DNA of 64,000 bases from Methylomonas methanica MC09 (GCF_000214665.1 NC_015572.1:620001-684000); one strand, 5' to 3'; counted from the stretch's first letter, positions 34,339 through 45,152 are shown. Program-made: numbers and translations. The notes: generated by a model not told the origin, from the letters alone.

Positions 34339-35541
34339 ATGACAGACAAATACGATATGCCGGATGCTCGGGGCCACTTCGGGCCTTATGGGGGTATCTT
34401 TGTAGCGGAAACGCTGATGCCGGCTATAACCGAACTGAATGAAGCGTACCAACGCTATTTGGTCGATCCGGAATTTATCGCCGAACTCGATGCCGACTTA
34501 AGAGATTACGTCGGCCGGCCGTCGCCGCTATATCATGCCCAACGCTGGAGCGAACATTTGGGCGGCGCGCAAATTTATCTGAAGCGGGAAGACCTGAATC
34601 ATACCGGCGCGCACAAGGTGAATAACACCGTCGGTCAGGCTTTGCTGGCCAAGCGTATGGGTAAAACCCGCATCATCGCCGAAACCGGCGCCGGCCAGCA
34701 CGGCGTTGCCACGGCAACCGTGGCCGCGCGTCTGGGTTTGGAATGCGTGGTTTACATGGGCGCGGTTGACGTGGCCCGTCAGGCGCTGAACGTTTATCGC
34801 ATGAAATTGTTGGGCGCCACCGTGGTGGCGGTCGAATCCGGTTCCAAAACCCTGAAGGACGCCCTGAATGAAGCCTTGCGCGACTGGGTGACCAATATCG
34901 ACAATACTTTTTATATTATCGGTACGGTGGCGGGGCCGCATCCTTATCCGGCCATGGTGCGGGATTTTCAGGCGGTTATCGGCCGCGAAGCCAAACAGCA
35001 GTGCATCGATCAAGCCGGCCGTTTGCCGGATGCCTTGGTGGCATGCGTCGGCGGCGGTTCCAATGCCATCGGTTTGTTTTATCCGTTTATCGACGACAAA
35101 TCCGTGAAAATGTACGGCGTCGAAGCGGCGGGCGACGGTATCGACACCGGTCGCCATTCCGCGCCGTTATGCGCCGGCCGTCCGGGCGTATTGCACGGCA
35201 ATCGTACCTATTTGATGGCCGACGACGATGGCGAAATCATCGAAACCCATTCCATCTCCGCCGGATTGGATTATCCCGGCGTCGGTCCCGAGCACTCTTG
35301 GTTGAAAGATACCGGCCGCGCCAATTACGTTAATATCACCGATGACGAAGCCTTGGCGGGTTTTCATGCGCTGACGCGGATGGAAGGCATCATTCCGGCC
35401 TTGGAGTCCAGCCATGCCTTGGCGTACACCATGAAACTGGCGCCCACCATGCGCAAGGATCAAATCATTATCGTTAATTTGTCCGGACGCGGTGACAAAG
35501 ACATGCACACCATTATGCAACGCGAGGGGATCAGTTTATGA
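34339..35541 (+). CDS. trpB: Tryptophan synthase beta chain
   Basis: A 400-residue PLP enzyme joining indole and serine. The PLP lysine lies in [15 protein letters not shown] near residue 90; the phosphate-binding loop is [10 protein letters not shown] near 235. Other family stretches: GRPSPLYHA and [13 protein letters not shown] with the catalytic Glu. Normal length. Starts six bases after trpF; its stop overlaps the trpA start. Confidence 0.97.
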   Translation: MTDKYDMPDARGHFGPYGGIFVAETLMPAITELNEAYQRYLVDPEFIAELDADLRDYVGRPSPLYHAQRWSEHLGGAQIYLKREDLNHTGAHKVNNTVGQALLAKRMGKTRIIAETGAGQHGVATATVAARLGLECVVYMGAVDVARQALNVYRMKLLGATVVAVESGSKTLKDALNEALRDWVTNIDNTFYIIGTVAGPHPYPAMVRDFQAVIGREAKQQCIDQAGRLPDALVACVGGGSNAIGLFYPFIDDKSVKMYGVEAAGDGIDTGRHSAPLCAGRPGVLHGNRTYLMADDDGEIIETHSISAGLDYPGVGPEHSWLKDTGRANYVNITDDEALAGFHALTRMEGIIPALESSHALAYTMKLAPTMRKDQIIIVNLSGRGDKDMHTIMQREGISL

Positions 35542-36341
35542 GCCGCCTTGCCAATAAATTTGCCGAACTTAAAACCTCGGGCCGCAAGGCGCTAATTCCA
35601 TTTATTACTGCCGGCGACCCGTATCCCGAGTTTACCGTGCCGATGCTGCACGAGATGGTGGCGGCCGGGGCCGACGTGATCGAATTGGGCGTGCCGTTTT
35701 CCGATCCGATGGCCGACGGCCCTGTGATCCAGCGCGCCAGCGAACGCGCCTTGGCGCATAAGGTGGGCTTGCGCAAGGTTTTGAGTATGGCCATGGAATT
35801 TCGCAAAACCGATCAAACCACGCCGTTGGTATTGATGGGTTATCTGAATCCCATCGAAATGATGGGCTATGAAGATTTTGCCAATGCCGCGCAACGCGCG
35901 GATGTCGATGGCGTGTTGACGGTGGATTTGCCGCCCGAAGAAGCCGTGGATTGCGTGGCTTTGCTGCGCGAGCGCGGCATCGATCAGATTTTTCTGCTGG
36001 CGCCCAATAGCGACGCCGAACGTATCGCCAAAATGGATGCGGTGGGCAGCGGCTATTTGTATTATGTGTCTTTGAAGGGCGTAACCGGGGCCGGTCATTT
36101 GAATACCGAGGACGTCAAGGAAAAACTGGCATTAATCCGGGCCAATACCGGCTTGCCGGTAGGGGTCGGTTTTGGCGTGAAAGATGCCGATACCGCCAAA
36201 ATCGTCGCCAATTTGGCCGATGGCGTCGTGGTGGGGAGTGCGTTGATCAGCAAAATCGAAGCCAGTCTGGATGATCCCGGGCAGGCGAGAAACGAGATTA
36301 TTGCCTTGTTGAAATCCATGCGCGCGGCGATGGATAGTTAA
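35538..36341 (+). CDS. trpA: Tryptophan synthase alpha chain
   Basis: A 267-residue TIM barrel that splits indole-3-glycerol phosphate and channels indole to TrpB. Catalytic Glu in [21 protein letters not shown] near 50 and Asp in [12 protein letters not shown] near 130; [13 protein letters not shown] and [13 protein letters not shown] follow. The ATG overlaps the trpB stop by four bases (ATGA), so translation is coupled, fitting an alpha2-beta2 complex. Confidence 0.97.
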   Translation: MSRLANKFAELKTSGRKALIPFITAGDPYPEFTVPMLHEMVAAGADVIELGVPFSDPMADGPVIQRASERALAHKVGLRKVLSMAMEFRKTDQTTPLVLMGYLNPIEMMGYEDFANAAQRADVDGVLTVDLPPEEAVDCVALLRERGIDQIFLLAPNSDAERIAKMDAVGSGYLYYVSLKGVTGAGHLNTEDVKEKLALIRANTGLPVGVGFGVKDADTAKIVANLADGVVVGSALISKIEASLDDPGQARNEIIALLKSMRAAMDS

Positions 36342-36365
36342 GAATTCAAGCGGAGTAGACAGCGA

Positions 36366-37286
36366 ATGAGTTGGTTTGAGAAATTAGTGCCGTCTGTCAT
36401 TAGAACTGACAATTCGGAAAAAAAGACCACCGTACCGGAAGGCTTGTGGAATAAATGTCCGCGTTGCGACGCGATTTTGTTTAATGCGGAATTGGTTAAA
36501 AATGCCAGTGTTTGCCCTAAGTGCGACCATCATTTACGTATCAATGCCCGCACCCGCCTGGATTTATTCCTGGATCCGGACGGCCGGATTGAGATCGGCG
36601 CGGGTTTGAAACCCAGCGATCCTTTGAAATTCAAGGACAGCAAAAGCTATAAAGACCGTATTAAACAAGCGCAGAAACAAAGTAACGAGAACGACGCTTT
36701 GGTAGTTATGAAAGGCACGCTTAAGGGCCGTGGCATCGTCGCGGCGGCTTTCGATTTTACCTTTATGGGCGGTTCGATGGGTTCCGTGGTCGGCGAACGT
36801 TTTGTGCGCGGCGTCAATGAAAGTTTGGCGTCAAGGGTGCCTTTCATCGTGTTTACCGCCAGCGGCGGTGCCAGGATGCAGGAGTCGTTGTTTTCGCTGT
36901 TTCAAATGACCAAAACCAGCGCGGCCTTGACCCGTTTGGCGGAAGCCGGCATACCGTATATTTCCTTTATGACCGACCCTACCATGGGCGGCGTATCGGC
37001 CAGTTTGGCCATGCTGGGCGATATTAATGTAGCCGAACCGGATGCCTTGATCGGTTTTGCCGGTCCGCGCGTGATCGAACAAACCGTGCGGGAAAAATTG
37101 CCCGAGGGTTTCCAGCGCAGCGAATTTCTGCAGGAACACGGCGCCATCGACATGATCATCGATCGCAGAGACATGCGCGATAAAATTGCCAGCATTCTGT
37201 CCATGTTGTTTCCGCATGTGACGCAAAGCCAAGCGGTTCCCGAGCAGCAAGCCGACGTTATCGAAAGCGAAGAATTCGTCAATTAG
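36366..37286 (+). CDS. accD: Acetyl-CoA carboxylase carboxyltransferase beta
   Basis: A 306-residue beta subunit of the carboxyltransferase step of fatty-acid synthesis. N-terminal zinc ribbon: [10 protein letters not shown]...VCPKCDHH near 34-55 with four Cys. Then the crotonase-like domain: [30 protein letters not shown] and [15 protein letters not shown]. Length normal. Follows trpA by about 24 bases with its own ribosome binding site; folC follows within seven bases. Confidence 0.97.
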   Translation: MSWFEKLVPSVIRTDNSEKKTTVPEGLWNKCPRCDAILFNAELVKNASVCPKCDHHLRINARTRLDLFLDPDGRIEIGAGLKPSDPLKFKDSKSYKDRIKQAQKQSNENDALVVMKGTLKGRGIVAAAFDFTFMGGSMGSVVGERFVRGVNESLASRVPFIVFTASGGARMQESLFSLFQMTKTSAALTRLAEAGIPYISFMTDPTMGGVSASLAMLGDINVAEPDALIGFAGPRVIEQTVREKLPEGFQRSEFLQEHGAIDMIIDRRDMRDKIASILSMLFPHVTQSQAVPEQQADVIESEEFVN

Positions 37287-37292
37287 CCTGCA

Positions 37293-38558
37293 ATGGCGCG
37301 TTTTGCTGCGTTGGATGACTGGCTTGCCTGGCAAGAGCAGTCTCATCCGCGGTCGATTGATTTGGGCTTGGAACGCGTGGCGGGAGTTTTCTCGCGGCTC
37401 GCCGTCAAGCCCAAAAAAATCCCCACCATCACGGTTGCGGGAACTAACGGCAAAGGGTCTTGCGTGGCTTTCTTGGAAGCGATATATCGTGCGCAAGGCT
37501 ATAAGGTGGGAGCCTATACTTCACCGCATATATTGCGTTACAACGAGCGGATTCGGGTCGATGGGCAGCCAGCGGCCGACGATGATATTTGCGCGGCCTT
37601 CGAACGTATCGATGCCGTCCGGGCCGATACCAGTTTGAGCTATTTTGAATTCGGTACCTTGGCGGCGTTGGATATCTTTAGCCACGCCGGGGTGGATGTG
37701 CAAATTTTGGAAGTCGGTTTGGGCGGACGCCTGGATGCCGTCAATATCGTGGATGCCGATGTCGCCATCGTCACTACCATAGCGATCGATCATGTCGATT
37801 GGCTGGGCGATACCGTGGAAGCCATCGGTCGGGAAAAAGCCGGTATTTTTCGCGGTGGCATGCCCGCCGTGATTGGCGACCAACAGGTCCCCGCTTCTTT
37901 ATTGCAAACCGCCCGGGAAAAGCAGGCCGATATTATGCAAATCGGCGTGGCGTTTCATTATCAAAAGCAAACCGATAACTGGGTATGGTGGTCGGACACG
38001 CTAAAATTGACGGACTTGCCGATACCGGCGTTGCAAGGCGAACATCAGTATCGTAATGCATCGGCGGTTATTATGGCCGTGACCTGTTTACAAGAGCTCC
38101 TGCCGGTTGAGCAGGCGGCTATTGGTCGGGGGTTGCGGGAAACGCGCTTGAGCGGGCGTTTTCAGCTGATAGCCGGAGAAACGCCGGTATTGTTGGATGT
38201 CGGGCACAACCCGCAGGCCGTGCAAACGCTGTTGAGCTATTTGCGGACGCATTTTTCGGGTGTCAAAATTCATGCGGTGTTTGCGATGATGAAGGACAAG
38301 GACATTCCCGGCGTGTTGGCTATGATGCGGGGCAGGGTGGATCAATGGTATTTGGCGCCGTTGAAAAATCCGCGTGCCGCGCATGTGGAATTATTGAATC
38401 GTTATTTTCAGCAACAAGACATCAAAAACGTGAACAAAGGATACGCTGATTTTGCGGGCTGTTTCGAAGCGGCCCGAGGCTCGGCCCAGCCCGGTGAGTT
38501 AATCCTGATTTTCGGTTCCTTTTTTTTGGTGTCCGAGTATTTATCCCAATTTGCCTAG
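37293..38558 (+). CDS. folC: Dihydrofolate/folylpolyglutamate synthase
   Basis: A 421-residue Mur-ligase-family enzyme making dihydrofolate and adding glutamates to folates. The P-loop is TVAGTNGKGSCVAFLEA near 50; YTSPHILRYNERIRV, FEFGTLAALDIF and LEVGLGGRLDAVN follow, with HVDWLG DT VEAIGREKAGIF for ATP and Mg. C-terminal domain from about 290 has LLDVGHNPQA. Between accD and dedD as usual in gammaproteobacteria. Confidence 0.95.
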   Translation: MARFAALDDWLAWQEQSHPRSIDLGLERVAGVFSRLAVKPKKIPTITVAGTNGKGSCVAFLEAIYRAQGYKVGAYTSPHILRYNERIRVDGQPAADDDICAAFERIDAVRADTSLSYFEFGTLAALDIFSHAGVDVQILEVGLGGRLDAVNIVDADVAIVTTIAIDHVDWLGDTVEAIGREKAGIFRGGMPAVIGDQQVPASLLQTAREKQADIMQIGVAFHYQKQTDNWVWWSDTLKLTDLPIPALQGEHQYRNASAVIMAVTCLQELLPVEQAAIGRGLRETRLSGRFQLIAGETPVLLDVGHNPQAVQTLLSYLRTHFSGVKIHAVFAMMKDKDIPGVLAMMRGRVDQWYLAPLKNPRAAHVELLNRYFQQQDIKNVNKGYADFAGCFEAARGSAQPGELILIFGSFFLVSEYLSQFA

Positions 38559-38569
38559 AGGTGATCAAC

Positions 38570-39307
38570 ATGGATCAAGAGTTAAAGCAACGATTGATTG
38601 GCGCCGCTGTCATTACGGCACTGGCAGCCATTTTTGTACCGATGCTATTCGATGACCCTATCGATGAATCGGGTAAGAGCATTAATGAATTGAAAATCCC
38701 GGAATTGCCCGCCAAGGCGCAAGACGTGGAAATTATGCCGTTGCCGGAAAAAGTGGAAGACGTGGCGACATTGGCCGAAGAGAAAAAGCCCGATGCGCCG
38801 GCCGTGGTCTATGAAGGCGACGAAGAAGCCGACCTGGAACCGTCACGGCCGCTGGCGCATATCGGCGCAAAAGACACGGCACTGCCGTCGGCGCCTCCGG
38901 TCAAATTCGTCGAGCCCGATGCCGAGGAAGAGGATGTTGCCATTCGCCCCGCACCCGTCGCTAAACCTGTAAAACCTGCGCCGGTGGCGCCCGTGGCGGA
39001 AGCACCGGTCAAAGCGGTAAAACCGGTTGTTGTCGAGCCGGCCGCCAAACCGGCCGCGGCCGCCGAAAGCGCGGTGACCCGCTTGTACTTGAATGCCGGC
39101 AGTTTCAGTCAATTGTCCAATGCCCAAAGCTTACAAGACACGCTTAAAAAACAGGGCTTTGCCGCATCAATAAAAGAGGTGGTCACCGAAAAGGGCAAGA
39201 TTTACAAGGTCAGAGTCGGGCCGATGCTGGATAAAGCCAAGGCCCAGGCGGTTAAATCCAAGCTGTCTCAAATTAACGTAAACAGTTTTGTTACGGGTGA
39301 TGAATAA
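38570..39307 (+). CDS. dedD: SPOR-domain cell division protein, DedD-like
   Basis: 245 residues from the ATG at 38570; the GTG at 38561 lies in the ribosome binding site AGAGGTG. One membrane helix at about 9-27 (LIGAAVITALAAIFVPMLF), a long Pro/Ala/Val-rich linker (KPVKPAPVAPVAEAPVKAV), and a C-terminal SPOR domain from about 168 (YLNAGSFSQLSNAQSLQDTL, KVRVGPMLDKAKA). SPOR binds denuded peptidoglycan at the septum. The position between folC and cvpA is that of dedD in many gammaproteobacteria. Confidence 0.88.
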   Translation: MDQELKQRLIGAAVITALAAIFVPMLFDDPIDESGKSINELKIPELPAKAQDVEIMPLPEKVEDVATLAEEKKPDAPAVVYEGDEEADLEPSRPLAHIGAKDTALPSAPPVKFVEPDAEEEDVAIRPAPVAKPVKPAPVAPVAEAPVKAVKPVVVEPAAKPAAAAESAVTRLYLNAGSFSQLSNAQSLQDTLKKQGFAASIKEVVTEKGKIYKVRVGPMLDKAKAQAVKSKLSQINVNSFVTGDE

Positions 39308-39339
39308 CGGCTTCGGTTTCATTTTGGCCGGGTTTGACT

Positions 39340-39858
39340 ATGGTTGACAGCTTGTCTTTGGACAGGATGATTTGGGTCGATTACGCCATTAGCGTATTGA
39401 TCCTGGTGTCGGCCGTGATGGGTTTGCTGCGCGGTTTCATTAAGGAAGCCTTCGCCTTGACTCTTTGGGTGGCCGCGATTTGGGTGGGTATGCATTACAG
39501 CCGCGATTTTGCGGTGTTGCTGCAAAATACCATCAGTCATCCGTCCGCCCGCGTCGCCGCTGCTTTTGGTCTTTTGTTTTTCATGACGCTGATTTTAGGC
39601 GGCCTGATCGGTTTTATTCTGAATCAACTGATCGAAAAAACCGGCTTGACCGGCTCCGACCGTATTTTAGGGATGTTGTTCGGCGTGTTGCGCGGGGCGG
39701 TTTTGGTGTCGGTGCTGGTGATGCTGGGGGGTATTACGCCGTTACCCGAAGATCCCTGGTGGAAACAATCGTTGTTGATTCCGCCGTTTCAATCTCTCGC
39801 CGTGTGGCTGAAAGATCACATCCCGTCGGCTCTGACGGGCTATATCCATTTTCGTTAG
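39340..39858 (+). CDS. cvpA: CvpA family membrane protein
   Basis: 172 residues from the ATG at 39340 (a TTG six bases earlier is possible). Four membrane helices: WVDYAISVLILVSAVMGLLRGFIKEA, ALTLWVAAIWVGMHYS, FGLLFFMTLILGGLIGFILN and a fourth near VLRGAVLVSVLVML. Colicin V production protein family; affects membrane homeostasis in E. coli. Sits directly before purF, the conserved order. Confidence 0.92.
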   Translation: MVDSLSLDRMIWVDYAISVLILVSAVMGLLRGFIKEAFALTLWVAAIWVGMHYSRDFAVLLQNTISHPSARVAAAFGLLFFMTLILGGLIGFILNQLIEKTGLTGSDRILGMLFGVLRGAVLVSVLVMLGGITPLPEDPWWKQSLLIPPFQSLAVWLKDHIPSALTGYIHFR

Positions 39859-39873
39859 CTATTTAGGTTTGTT

Positions 39874-41373
39874 ATGTGTGGTATTGCCGCGATTGTTTCC
39901 AATCAAAATGTCAATCAGGATTTGTACGATGCCTTAACCGTATTACAACATCGGGGACAGGATGCCGCCGGGATTGCAACTTGCGAGGGAGCACGCTTGC
40001 ATTTGCGTAAGGAAAACGGCTTGACCCGAGATGTGTTTTCCAACAAGGAAATGTTGAAATTGAAAGGTAGCATGGGCATTGCCCATGTCAGGTATCCGAC
40101 TGCCGGTTGCACTAGCGCGGAAGAGGCGCAGCCCTTTTATGTCAACTCGCCCTTCGGTTTGACGCTGGCGCATAACGGTAATTTGACCAATACCGAAGAG
40201 TTGAAGATTCAGGTATTCGTCGACGATCAACGGCATATCAATACCGAGTCCGATTCCGAGGTGCTGCTCAACGTGTTTGCGCACGAATTGCAACAGGCCG
40301 GCAAGCTGACCTTGACGGTGGACGACGTGTTCAAAGCGGTCAGTGTGGTGCACAAACGCTGCCGTGGCGCCTATGCCGTGGTAGTGATGATTGCCGGTTT
40401 CGGTATTTTGGGTTTTCGCGACCCGCATGGGATCAGGCCTATCGTATTCGGCGAGCGCAAAACCGAGGATGGCACCACCGATTACATGATTGCCTCGGAA
40501 AGCGTGGCGCTGGACGTGCTGGATTTCAAATTGATCCGGGACATCGCCCCCGGCGAAGCCGTGTTTGTCGAGGCAGCCGGTAAATTGCACACCAAGCAAT
40601 GCGCGGAAAAGACCAACCATTGTCCGTGTATTTTCGAATATGTCTATTTTGCCCGTCCGGATTCCATTATCGACAATATCTCCGTGTATAAGGCCCGGAT
40701 GAGGATGGGTAAAAAGCTGGCCAGAAAAATTGAAAAAGAATGGCCGAGTAACGACATCGATGTGGTGATCCCCATCCCGGATACCAGCCGGACTTCCGCT
40801 TTAGTTATTGCGCATGAGTTGGGCGTAAAGTTTCGGGAAGGCTTTATGAAAAACCGCTATATCGGCCGCACCTTTATCATGCCGGGCCAGAAAATGCGTA
40901 AAAAGTCGGTCAAGCAAAAACTGAATGCCATTTCGCTGGAATTTAGAGGCAAAAATGTGTTGCTGGTGGACGATTCGGTGGTGCGCGGTACGACGTCCGA
41001 GCAGATTATTCAGATGGCGCGCGACGCCGGCGCTAAAAAGGTTTATTTTGCCTCCGCTGCGCCGCCGGTGCGTTATCCGAACGTATACGGTATCGACATG
41101 CCGGCTGCCCATGAATTGATTGCGCATGGCCGTACCGAGTTGGAGGTGTGCAAGGCCATCGGGGCCGACAAATTGATTTATCAGGATTTGGATGATCTGA
41201 TCGACGCCGTGGGCAAGGGTAATCCTAATATTAAACAATTCGATACCTCCTGTTTTAGTCACAGCTATGTGACCGGCGATATCGACGATGACTACTTGGC
41301 GCGTATCGAAGCTTTACGAAACGATGGTGCGCAGGAACAGCGGAATGCACCGATAGCCGCCGCGCAAAAATAA
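39874..41373 (+). CDS. purF: Amidophosphoribosyltransferase
   Basis: A 499-residue enzyme making 5-phosphoribosylamine from PRPP and glutamine, first committed step of purine synthesis. Cys2 ([10 protein letters not shown]) is the glutaminase nucleophile after Met removal; RYPTAG and LAHNGNLTN belong to this N-terminal domain. The C-terminal phosphoribosyltransferase has the PRPP motif [18 protein letters not shown] near 365. Normal length. Preceded by cvpA and followed by metZ. Confidence 0.97.
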   Translation: MCGIAAIVSNQNVNQDLYDALTVLQHRGQDAAGIATCEGARLHLRKENGLTRDVFSNKEMLKLKGSMGIAHVRYPTAGCTSAEEAQPFYVNSPFGLTLAHNGNLTNTEELKIQVFVDDQRHINTESDSEVLLNVFAHELQQAGKLTLTVDDVFKAVSVVHKRCRGAYAVVVMIAGFGILGFRDPHGIRPIVFGERKTEDGTTDYMIASESVALDVLDFKLIRDIAPGEAVFVEAAGKLHTKQCAEKTNHCPCIFEYVYFARPDSIIDNISVYKARMRMGKKLARKIEKEWPSNDIDVVIPIPDTSRTSALVIAHELGVKFREGFMKNRYIGRTFIMPGQKMRKKSVKQKLNAISLEFRGKNVLLVDDSVVRGTTSEQIIQMARDAGAKKVYFASAAPPVRYPNVYGIDMPAAHELIAHGRTELEVCKAIGADKLIYQDLDDLIDAVGKGNPNIKQFDTSCFSHSYVTGDIDDDYLARIEALRNDGAQEQRNAPIAAAQK

Positions 41374-41385
41374 CGGGACAAGGTA

Positions 41386-42567
41386 ATGACAGATTTTGAT
41401 TGGCGGGATTATTCCTTGGAGACGCAGGCTATCAGAGCAGGACAGCGGCGAACTCACGAAGACGAGCACAGCATTCCGATATTCGCCACGTCCAGTTATG
41501 TGTTCGAATCCGCCGAACAGGCCTCTTTGCGTTTTACCGGCAAGCAGCCGGGCAATATTTATTCGCGCTTTACCAATCCTACCGTGAGCGCATTTCAGCA
41601 GCGTTTGGCCTTGATGGAGCGCGGAGAACGCTGTTTGGCGTTTTCTTCCGGTATGGCGGCGATCATGGCGGTGGGAATGGCTTTGTTAAAGGCGGGCGAT
41701 CATGTGGTGTGTTCGCGTAGCGTGTTCGGTAATACGGTGTTAACCTTTCAAAACTATTTCGGCAAATTCGGCGTGGCTTGCGATTTTGTCGGTTTGACGG
41801 ATCTGTCGGCCTGGGAAGCGGCCATTCAACCAAATACCCGCTTTCTGTTTTTGGAAACACCGTCCAATCCCTTGATTGAAATCGCCGATATCCAGGCCTT
41901 GGCAGACATCGCGCACCGGCATGGTTGTCTGTTAGTCGTCGATAATTGTTTTTGTACCCCGGTGTTGCAGCAACCCTTGGCTTTGGGCGCGGATTTGGTG
42001 GTGCAATCGGCAACCAAATTCATTGACGGGCACGGGCGTTGCGTGGGCGGCGCCGTGATCGGCAGCGAAGAGTTGATTGAAAAGGACATTTACCCGTATC
42101 TGCGTACCGGTGGTGCCAGCATGAGTCCGTTTAACGCCTGGGTATTTCTATCCGGTTTGGAAACCTTGGCGATACGTATGAAAGCGCATTGCGATAATGC
42201 CTTTACCTTAGCCGCGTGGCTGGAAACCCAGCCGGGTATCGCCAAAGTACATTATCCCGGTCTAGCGTCTCATGCTCAGCATGAATTGGCCCGGCGCCAG
42301 CAAAGCCATTTTGGCGCGGTGGTCAGTTTCGAGTTGACCGGCGGCAAGGAGCAGGCTTGGAAACTGATCGATGCCACCCGTATGTTGTCGATTACCGCTA
42401 ATCTGGGCGATGTAAAAACCACGATCACCCATCCCGCCACCACGACCCATGGCAGGCTCAGCCCCGAAGCGAGGGCAGAGGCCGGCATCACCGATGGTTT
42501 GGTTAGGGTGTCGGTGGGATTGGAGAATATCGAAGACATTAAGGCTGATTTATTAAGGGGCTTTTAG
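41386..42567 (+). CDS. metZ: O-succinylhomoserine sulfhydrylase
   Basis: A 393-residue PLP-dependent Cys/Met-metabolism enzyme. The PLP lysine is in LVVQSATKFIDGHGRCVGGAV near residue 205; YSRFTNPTVSAFQQRLA and LAFSSGMAAIMA are family signatures. Neighbourhood (after purF) and sequence indicate MetZ, which makes homocysteine directly with sulfide; cystathionine gamma-synthase is the alternative reading. The EAL gene starts nine bases later, after the ribosome binding site AGGAGGGGG. Confidence 0.88.
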   Translation: MTDFDWRDYSLETQAIRAGQRRTHEDEHSIPIFATSSYVFESAEQASLRFTGKQPGNIYSRFTNPTVSAFQQRLALMERGERCLAFSSGMAAIMAVGMALLKAGDHVVCSRSVFGNTVLTFQNYFGKFGVACDFVGLTDLSAWEAAIQPNTRFLFLETPSNPLIEIADIQALADIAHRHGCLLVVDNCFCTPVLQQPLALGADLVVQSATKFIDGHGRCVGGAVIGSEELIEKDIYPYLRTGGASMSPFNAWVFLSGLETLAIRMKAHCDNAFTLAAWLETQPGIAKVHYPGLASHAQHELARRQQSHFGAVVSFELTGGKEQAWKLIDATRMLSITANLGDVKTTITHPATTTHGRLSPEARAEAGITDGLVRVSVGLENIEDIKADLLRGF

Positions 42568-42575
42568 GAGGGGGA

Positions 42576-44222
42576 ATGGAGTTTGCCAGGCATGTGCTTT
42601 CCGACAACGTCAGGATTTTGAAAAGCCAGGTTTCCAAAACCGCTTATCAAGGTGTAGCCATCGCAATCTCCAGCATTATCTTGGCAACTATCGGTGTCAG
42701 CCTTTATCAAACCGGCGGTATCAGCCTGGACGGTATTGTTAAAGCCCAGTCCGAAAACTATGGCTTATGGGTATTGGACAGCATACCGTTTGTGTTCGGC
42801 TTTTGGGGGCAGTATTCCAGCTCGATTATTGCGTATCAGGCGGGGGCGATGATTTTCGATCAGACCCACGAATTGCGGGCGCATGCCGAATCGATGGAAA
42901 AACAGGCCAATTACTCCGCAACCCATGACATCGCTACCGATCTGCCTAATCGGGCGTTGTTTTACGACCGGGTCGAGCAAGCCATTCTGTCGGCTAACAA
43001 TCAAAACAAATTACTATCGATTTTATTGGTGGAGTTTGCCAATTTTAAGGAAGTTTACGACACGTTGGGACGCAACAGCAGCGATTTGATTTTGAAGCAG
43101 ATCGCCACGCGCCTGCAAAACGTGGTGTTGGGTAACGACAGCGTCGCGCGTATCGACGGCAATATTTTTAGCGTATTGGTGCCTGCCGCCGACAATGAAA
43201 ATGCCGGTGTCGTATTGGCCAAAAATGTACAGGTGGCGCTGGAGTCTCCGTTTAAGGTGGAGCGATTGAGTCTTTCCATTCATGTCAACATCGGGATAGT
43301 CAACTTTCCCGAGCACGGCGAGGATGTCGACACCTTGGTGCAAAAGGCCGGTGTGGCTCTGTTCATGGCGGGCAAGTCTCACGAGGGGTACGCGGTTTAT
43401 ACCTCTATATTCGACGATCATAGCCCGAGACGTTTGACGCTGATGAGCGAATTACGCCAAGCGTTGGAGAAGGAAGAATTACAGGTTTACTACCAACCTA
43501 AAGTCGCCATCAAAACCGGCCGGTTATATGGCGCAGAGGCGCTGGTACGCTGGAACCACCCCAAGCATGGTTTTGTACCGCCAGACGAGTTTATTCCCAT
43601 GGCGGAAAGAACCCGCATGATCAAGCATCTGACCTTGTGGGCCTTAAAACAAACCTTCGGGCAGTGCGCCGAATGGCACCGGCAGGGTTTGGATTTGATT
43701 GTTTCCGTGAACTTGTCGGCGCGGGATCTACATGATCCGGAGTTGCCGGACATCATTACCGGCTTGGCTGCTGCTGCCGGGGTGAAGCCCGCATGGATGA
43801 TGTTGGAGATTACCGAGAGTTCCATCATGACCGATCCGGAAAGAAGCCTGGAGATTATCCAGCGCTTGCACGATATGGGTTATCGACTTTCGATCGATGA
43901 TTTCGGTACCGGTTATTCGTCGCTGGCTTATTTGAAAAAAATGCCGTTGACTGAGTTGAAAATCGACAAATCCTTCGTCAGCGACGTGCTGAAAAGCGAA
44001 AATGATGCGGTCATCGTTAAAGCCACCATTAATCTGGCCCACAACCTGGGTCTGCAAGTCACCGCCGAAGGCGTGGAAAACCGCCAAGTCATGGCTTTAC
44101 TGGATAGTTATGCCTGCGATTTGGCGCAAGGTTACTATTTAAGCAAACCGCTGGCGCTGGGCGAGTTTAATGAATGGATGCGGTCCGATGCTATGGACTT
44201 TGTTAATCCTGAATTCAATTGA
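42576..44222 (+). CDS. Cyclic-di-GMP phosphodiesterase (EAL) with degenerate GGDEF
   Basis: A 548-residue membrane-anchored signalling protein: hydrophobic segment at about 22-43 (AYQGVAIAISSIILATIGVSL), a second near 65-85, then a GGDEF-like domain (about 115-275) whose active-site loop reads RIDGNIFSVLVP, lacking the GGDEF signature, so no cyclase activity is expected. The EAL domain (about 290-535) keeps catalytic motifs: AEALVRWNHP, DDFGTGYSSLAYLKK, ELKIDKSFV and VTAEGVEN. Predicted to hydrolyse c-di-GMP. A PilZ protein gene is next. Confidence 0.9.
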   Translation: MEFARHVLSDNVRILKSQVSKTAYQGVAIAISSIILATIGVSLYQTGGISLDGIVKAQSENYGLWVLDSIPFVFGFWGQYSSSIIAYQAGAMIFDQTHELRAHAESMEKQANYSATHDIATDLPNRALFYDRVEQAILSANNQNKLLSILLVEFANFKEVYDTLGRNSSDLILKQIATRLQNVVLGNDSVARIDGNIFSVLVPAADNENAGVVLAKNVQVALESPFKVERLSLSIHVNIGIVNFPEHGEDVDTLVQKAGVALFMAGKSHEGYAVYTSIFDDHSPRRLTLMSELRQALEKEELQVYYQPKVAIKTGRLYGAEALVRWNHPKHGFVPPDEFIPMAERTRMIKHLTLWALKQTFGQCAEWHRQGLDLIVSVNLSARDLHDPELPDIITGLAAAAGVKPAWMMLEITESSIMTDPERSLEIIQRLHDMGYRLSIDDFGTGYSSLAYLKKMPLTELKIDKSFVSDVLKSENDAVIVKATINLAHNLGLQVTAEGVENRQVMALLDSYACDLAQGYYLSKPLALGEFNEWMRSDAMDFVNPEFN

Positions 44223-44310
44223 TGCGTATTGAATCACCGACTGATCCGAGCGCGGAAATTAAAAATAAGCTATCTTTGAATCACCCATCGATATACACGA
44301 GATTTTCACC

Positions 44311-44889
44311 ATGTTTCAAGAACGAAAAGAATATAGAAAAAATTTCAACGCCATTGGTCAGTTGAATGTGGGAGGTGAAACCTTACGGTTTAATTGTTAT
44401 GACGTGTCTGTCAAGGGTGCCATGATCGAGCTGATACCCGGACATCTTTTGGCGACAGTCGAGGATTTTGAAAACTTGCTGTTCGAAGACCGGCGGGCGG
44501 AAGTCTTTATCGAAGAATTGATGTTGGCCGGGGAAGTCAGTATTGTCTGGGTGCGGGAAGAGCGCGGCAGAATCTTGATGGGCTTGGAGTTTGAGTCAGT
44601 GGTGCATAACGCCGAGAAATTATGGCTAAAACGGCGCGGCTACCGCAAAACCGAGCCTTTTACCGCAGAGCTGTTTATCGAAAAAGATAGATTGCACGTG
44701 GAAGGCATTAACCGGTCGACCAAGGGGCTTTGTGTCAGGATGTTGGTTCAACATCCCGGTGTTAAAGTGAATGCGCCGGTTAAGTTACAGATTAAGGAAT
44801 TCGGCTTGGTGGCGTTGGGCAAGGTGGTTTGGGTCAGTGTCGGTGAAGAGGGGACCCTGGTCGGTTTGCAGATTATTTCAATCGGTTGA
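44311..44889 (+). CDS. Tandem PilZ-domain protein
   Basis: A 192-residue protein with two PilZ-like repeats. Repeat 1 (about 1-100) has the RxxxR motif (ERKEYRKN) and DVSVKG (D/NxSxxG). Repeat 2 (about 108-192) has RRGYR and NRSTKG, both c-di-GMP binding motifs. Thus probably a c-di-GMP effector that can bind two or more ligands. Follows the EAL phosphodiesterase gene by about 90 bases, with its own ribosome binding site unclear. Output partner unknown. Confidence 0.8.
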   Translation: MFQERKEYRKNFNAIGQLNVGGETLRFNCYDVSVKGAMIELIPGHLLATVEDFENLLFEDRRAEVFIEELMLAGEVSIVWVREERGRILMGLEFESVVHNAEKLWLKRRGYRKTEPFTAELFIEKDRLHVEGINRSTKGLCVRMLVQHPGVKVNAPVKLQIKEFGLVALGKVVWVSVGEEGTLVGLQIISIG

Positions 44890-44897
44890 GCGGAGCC

Positions 44898-45152
44898 TCA
44901 CGCCTGCAGCAACGGATCCAGCTGCTTTTGCATGTCCAGCGCATGTAAATCGTCAAAGCCGCCGATATGTCGATCGCCGATAAAAATTTGCGGTACTGTG
45001 CGGCGTTTGGTTTTCTCCATCAGTTCCTGACGCAAGCCGGGCTTTGAATCGACATCGATTTCCGTATAGCGTGCGCCTTTGCGGTCGAATAATTTTTTAG
45101 CCATGGTGCAATAGGGGCAAAGCCGGCCGGTATAGATGACGATCTCAGGCAT
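44898..45152 (-). CDS. grxC: Glutaredoxin 3
   Basis: An 84-residue glutaredoxin. The redox site is CPYC (residues 12-15, IYTGRLCPYCTMAKKLFD); TVPQIFIGDRHIGGFDDLHAL holds the cis-Pro and glutathione-binding Gly-Gly. Reduces protein disulfides with glutathione. Convergent with the PilZ gene, eight bases apart, and on the same strand as the class II aldolase gene upstream, with a 36-base gap. Confidence 0.95.
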   Translation of the reverse strand: MPEIVIYTGRLCPYCTMAKKLFDRKGARYTEIDVDSKPGLRQELMEKTKRRTVPQIFIGDRHIGGFDDLHALDMQKQLDPLLQA

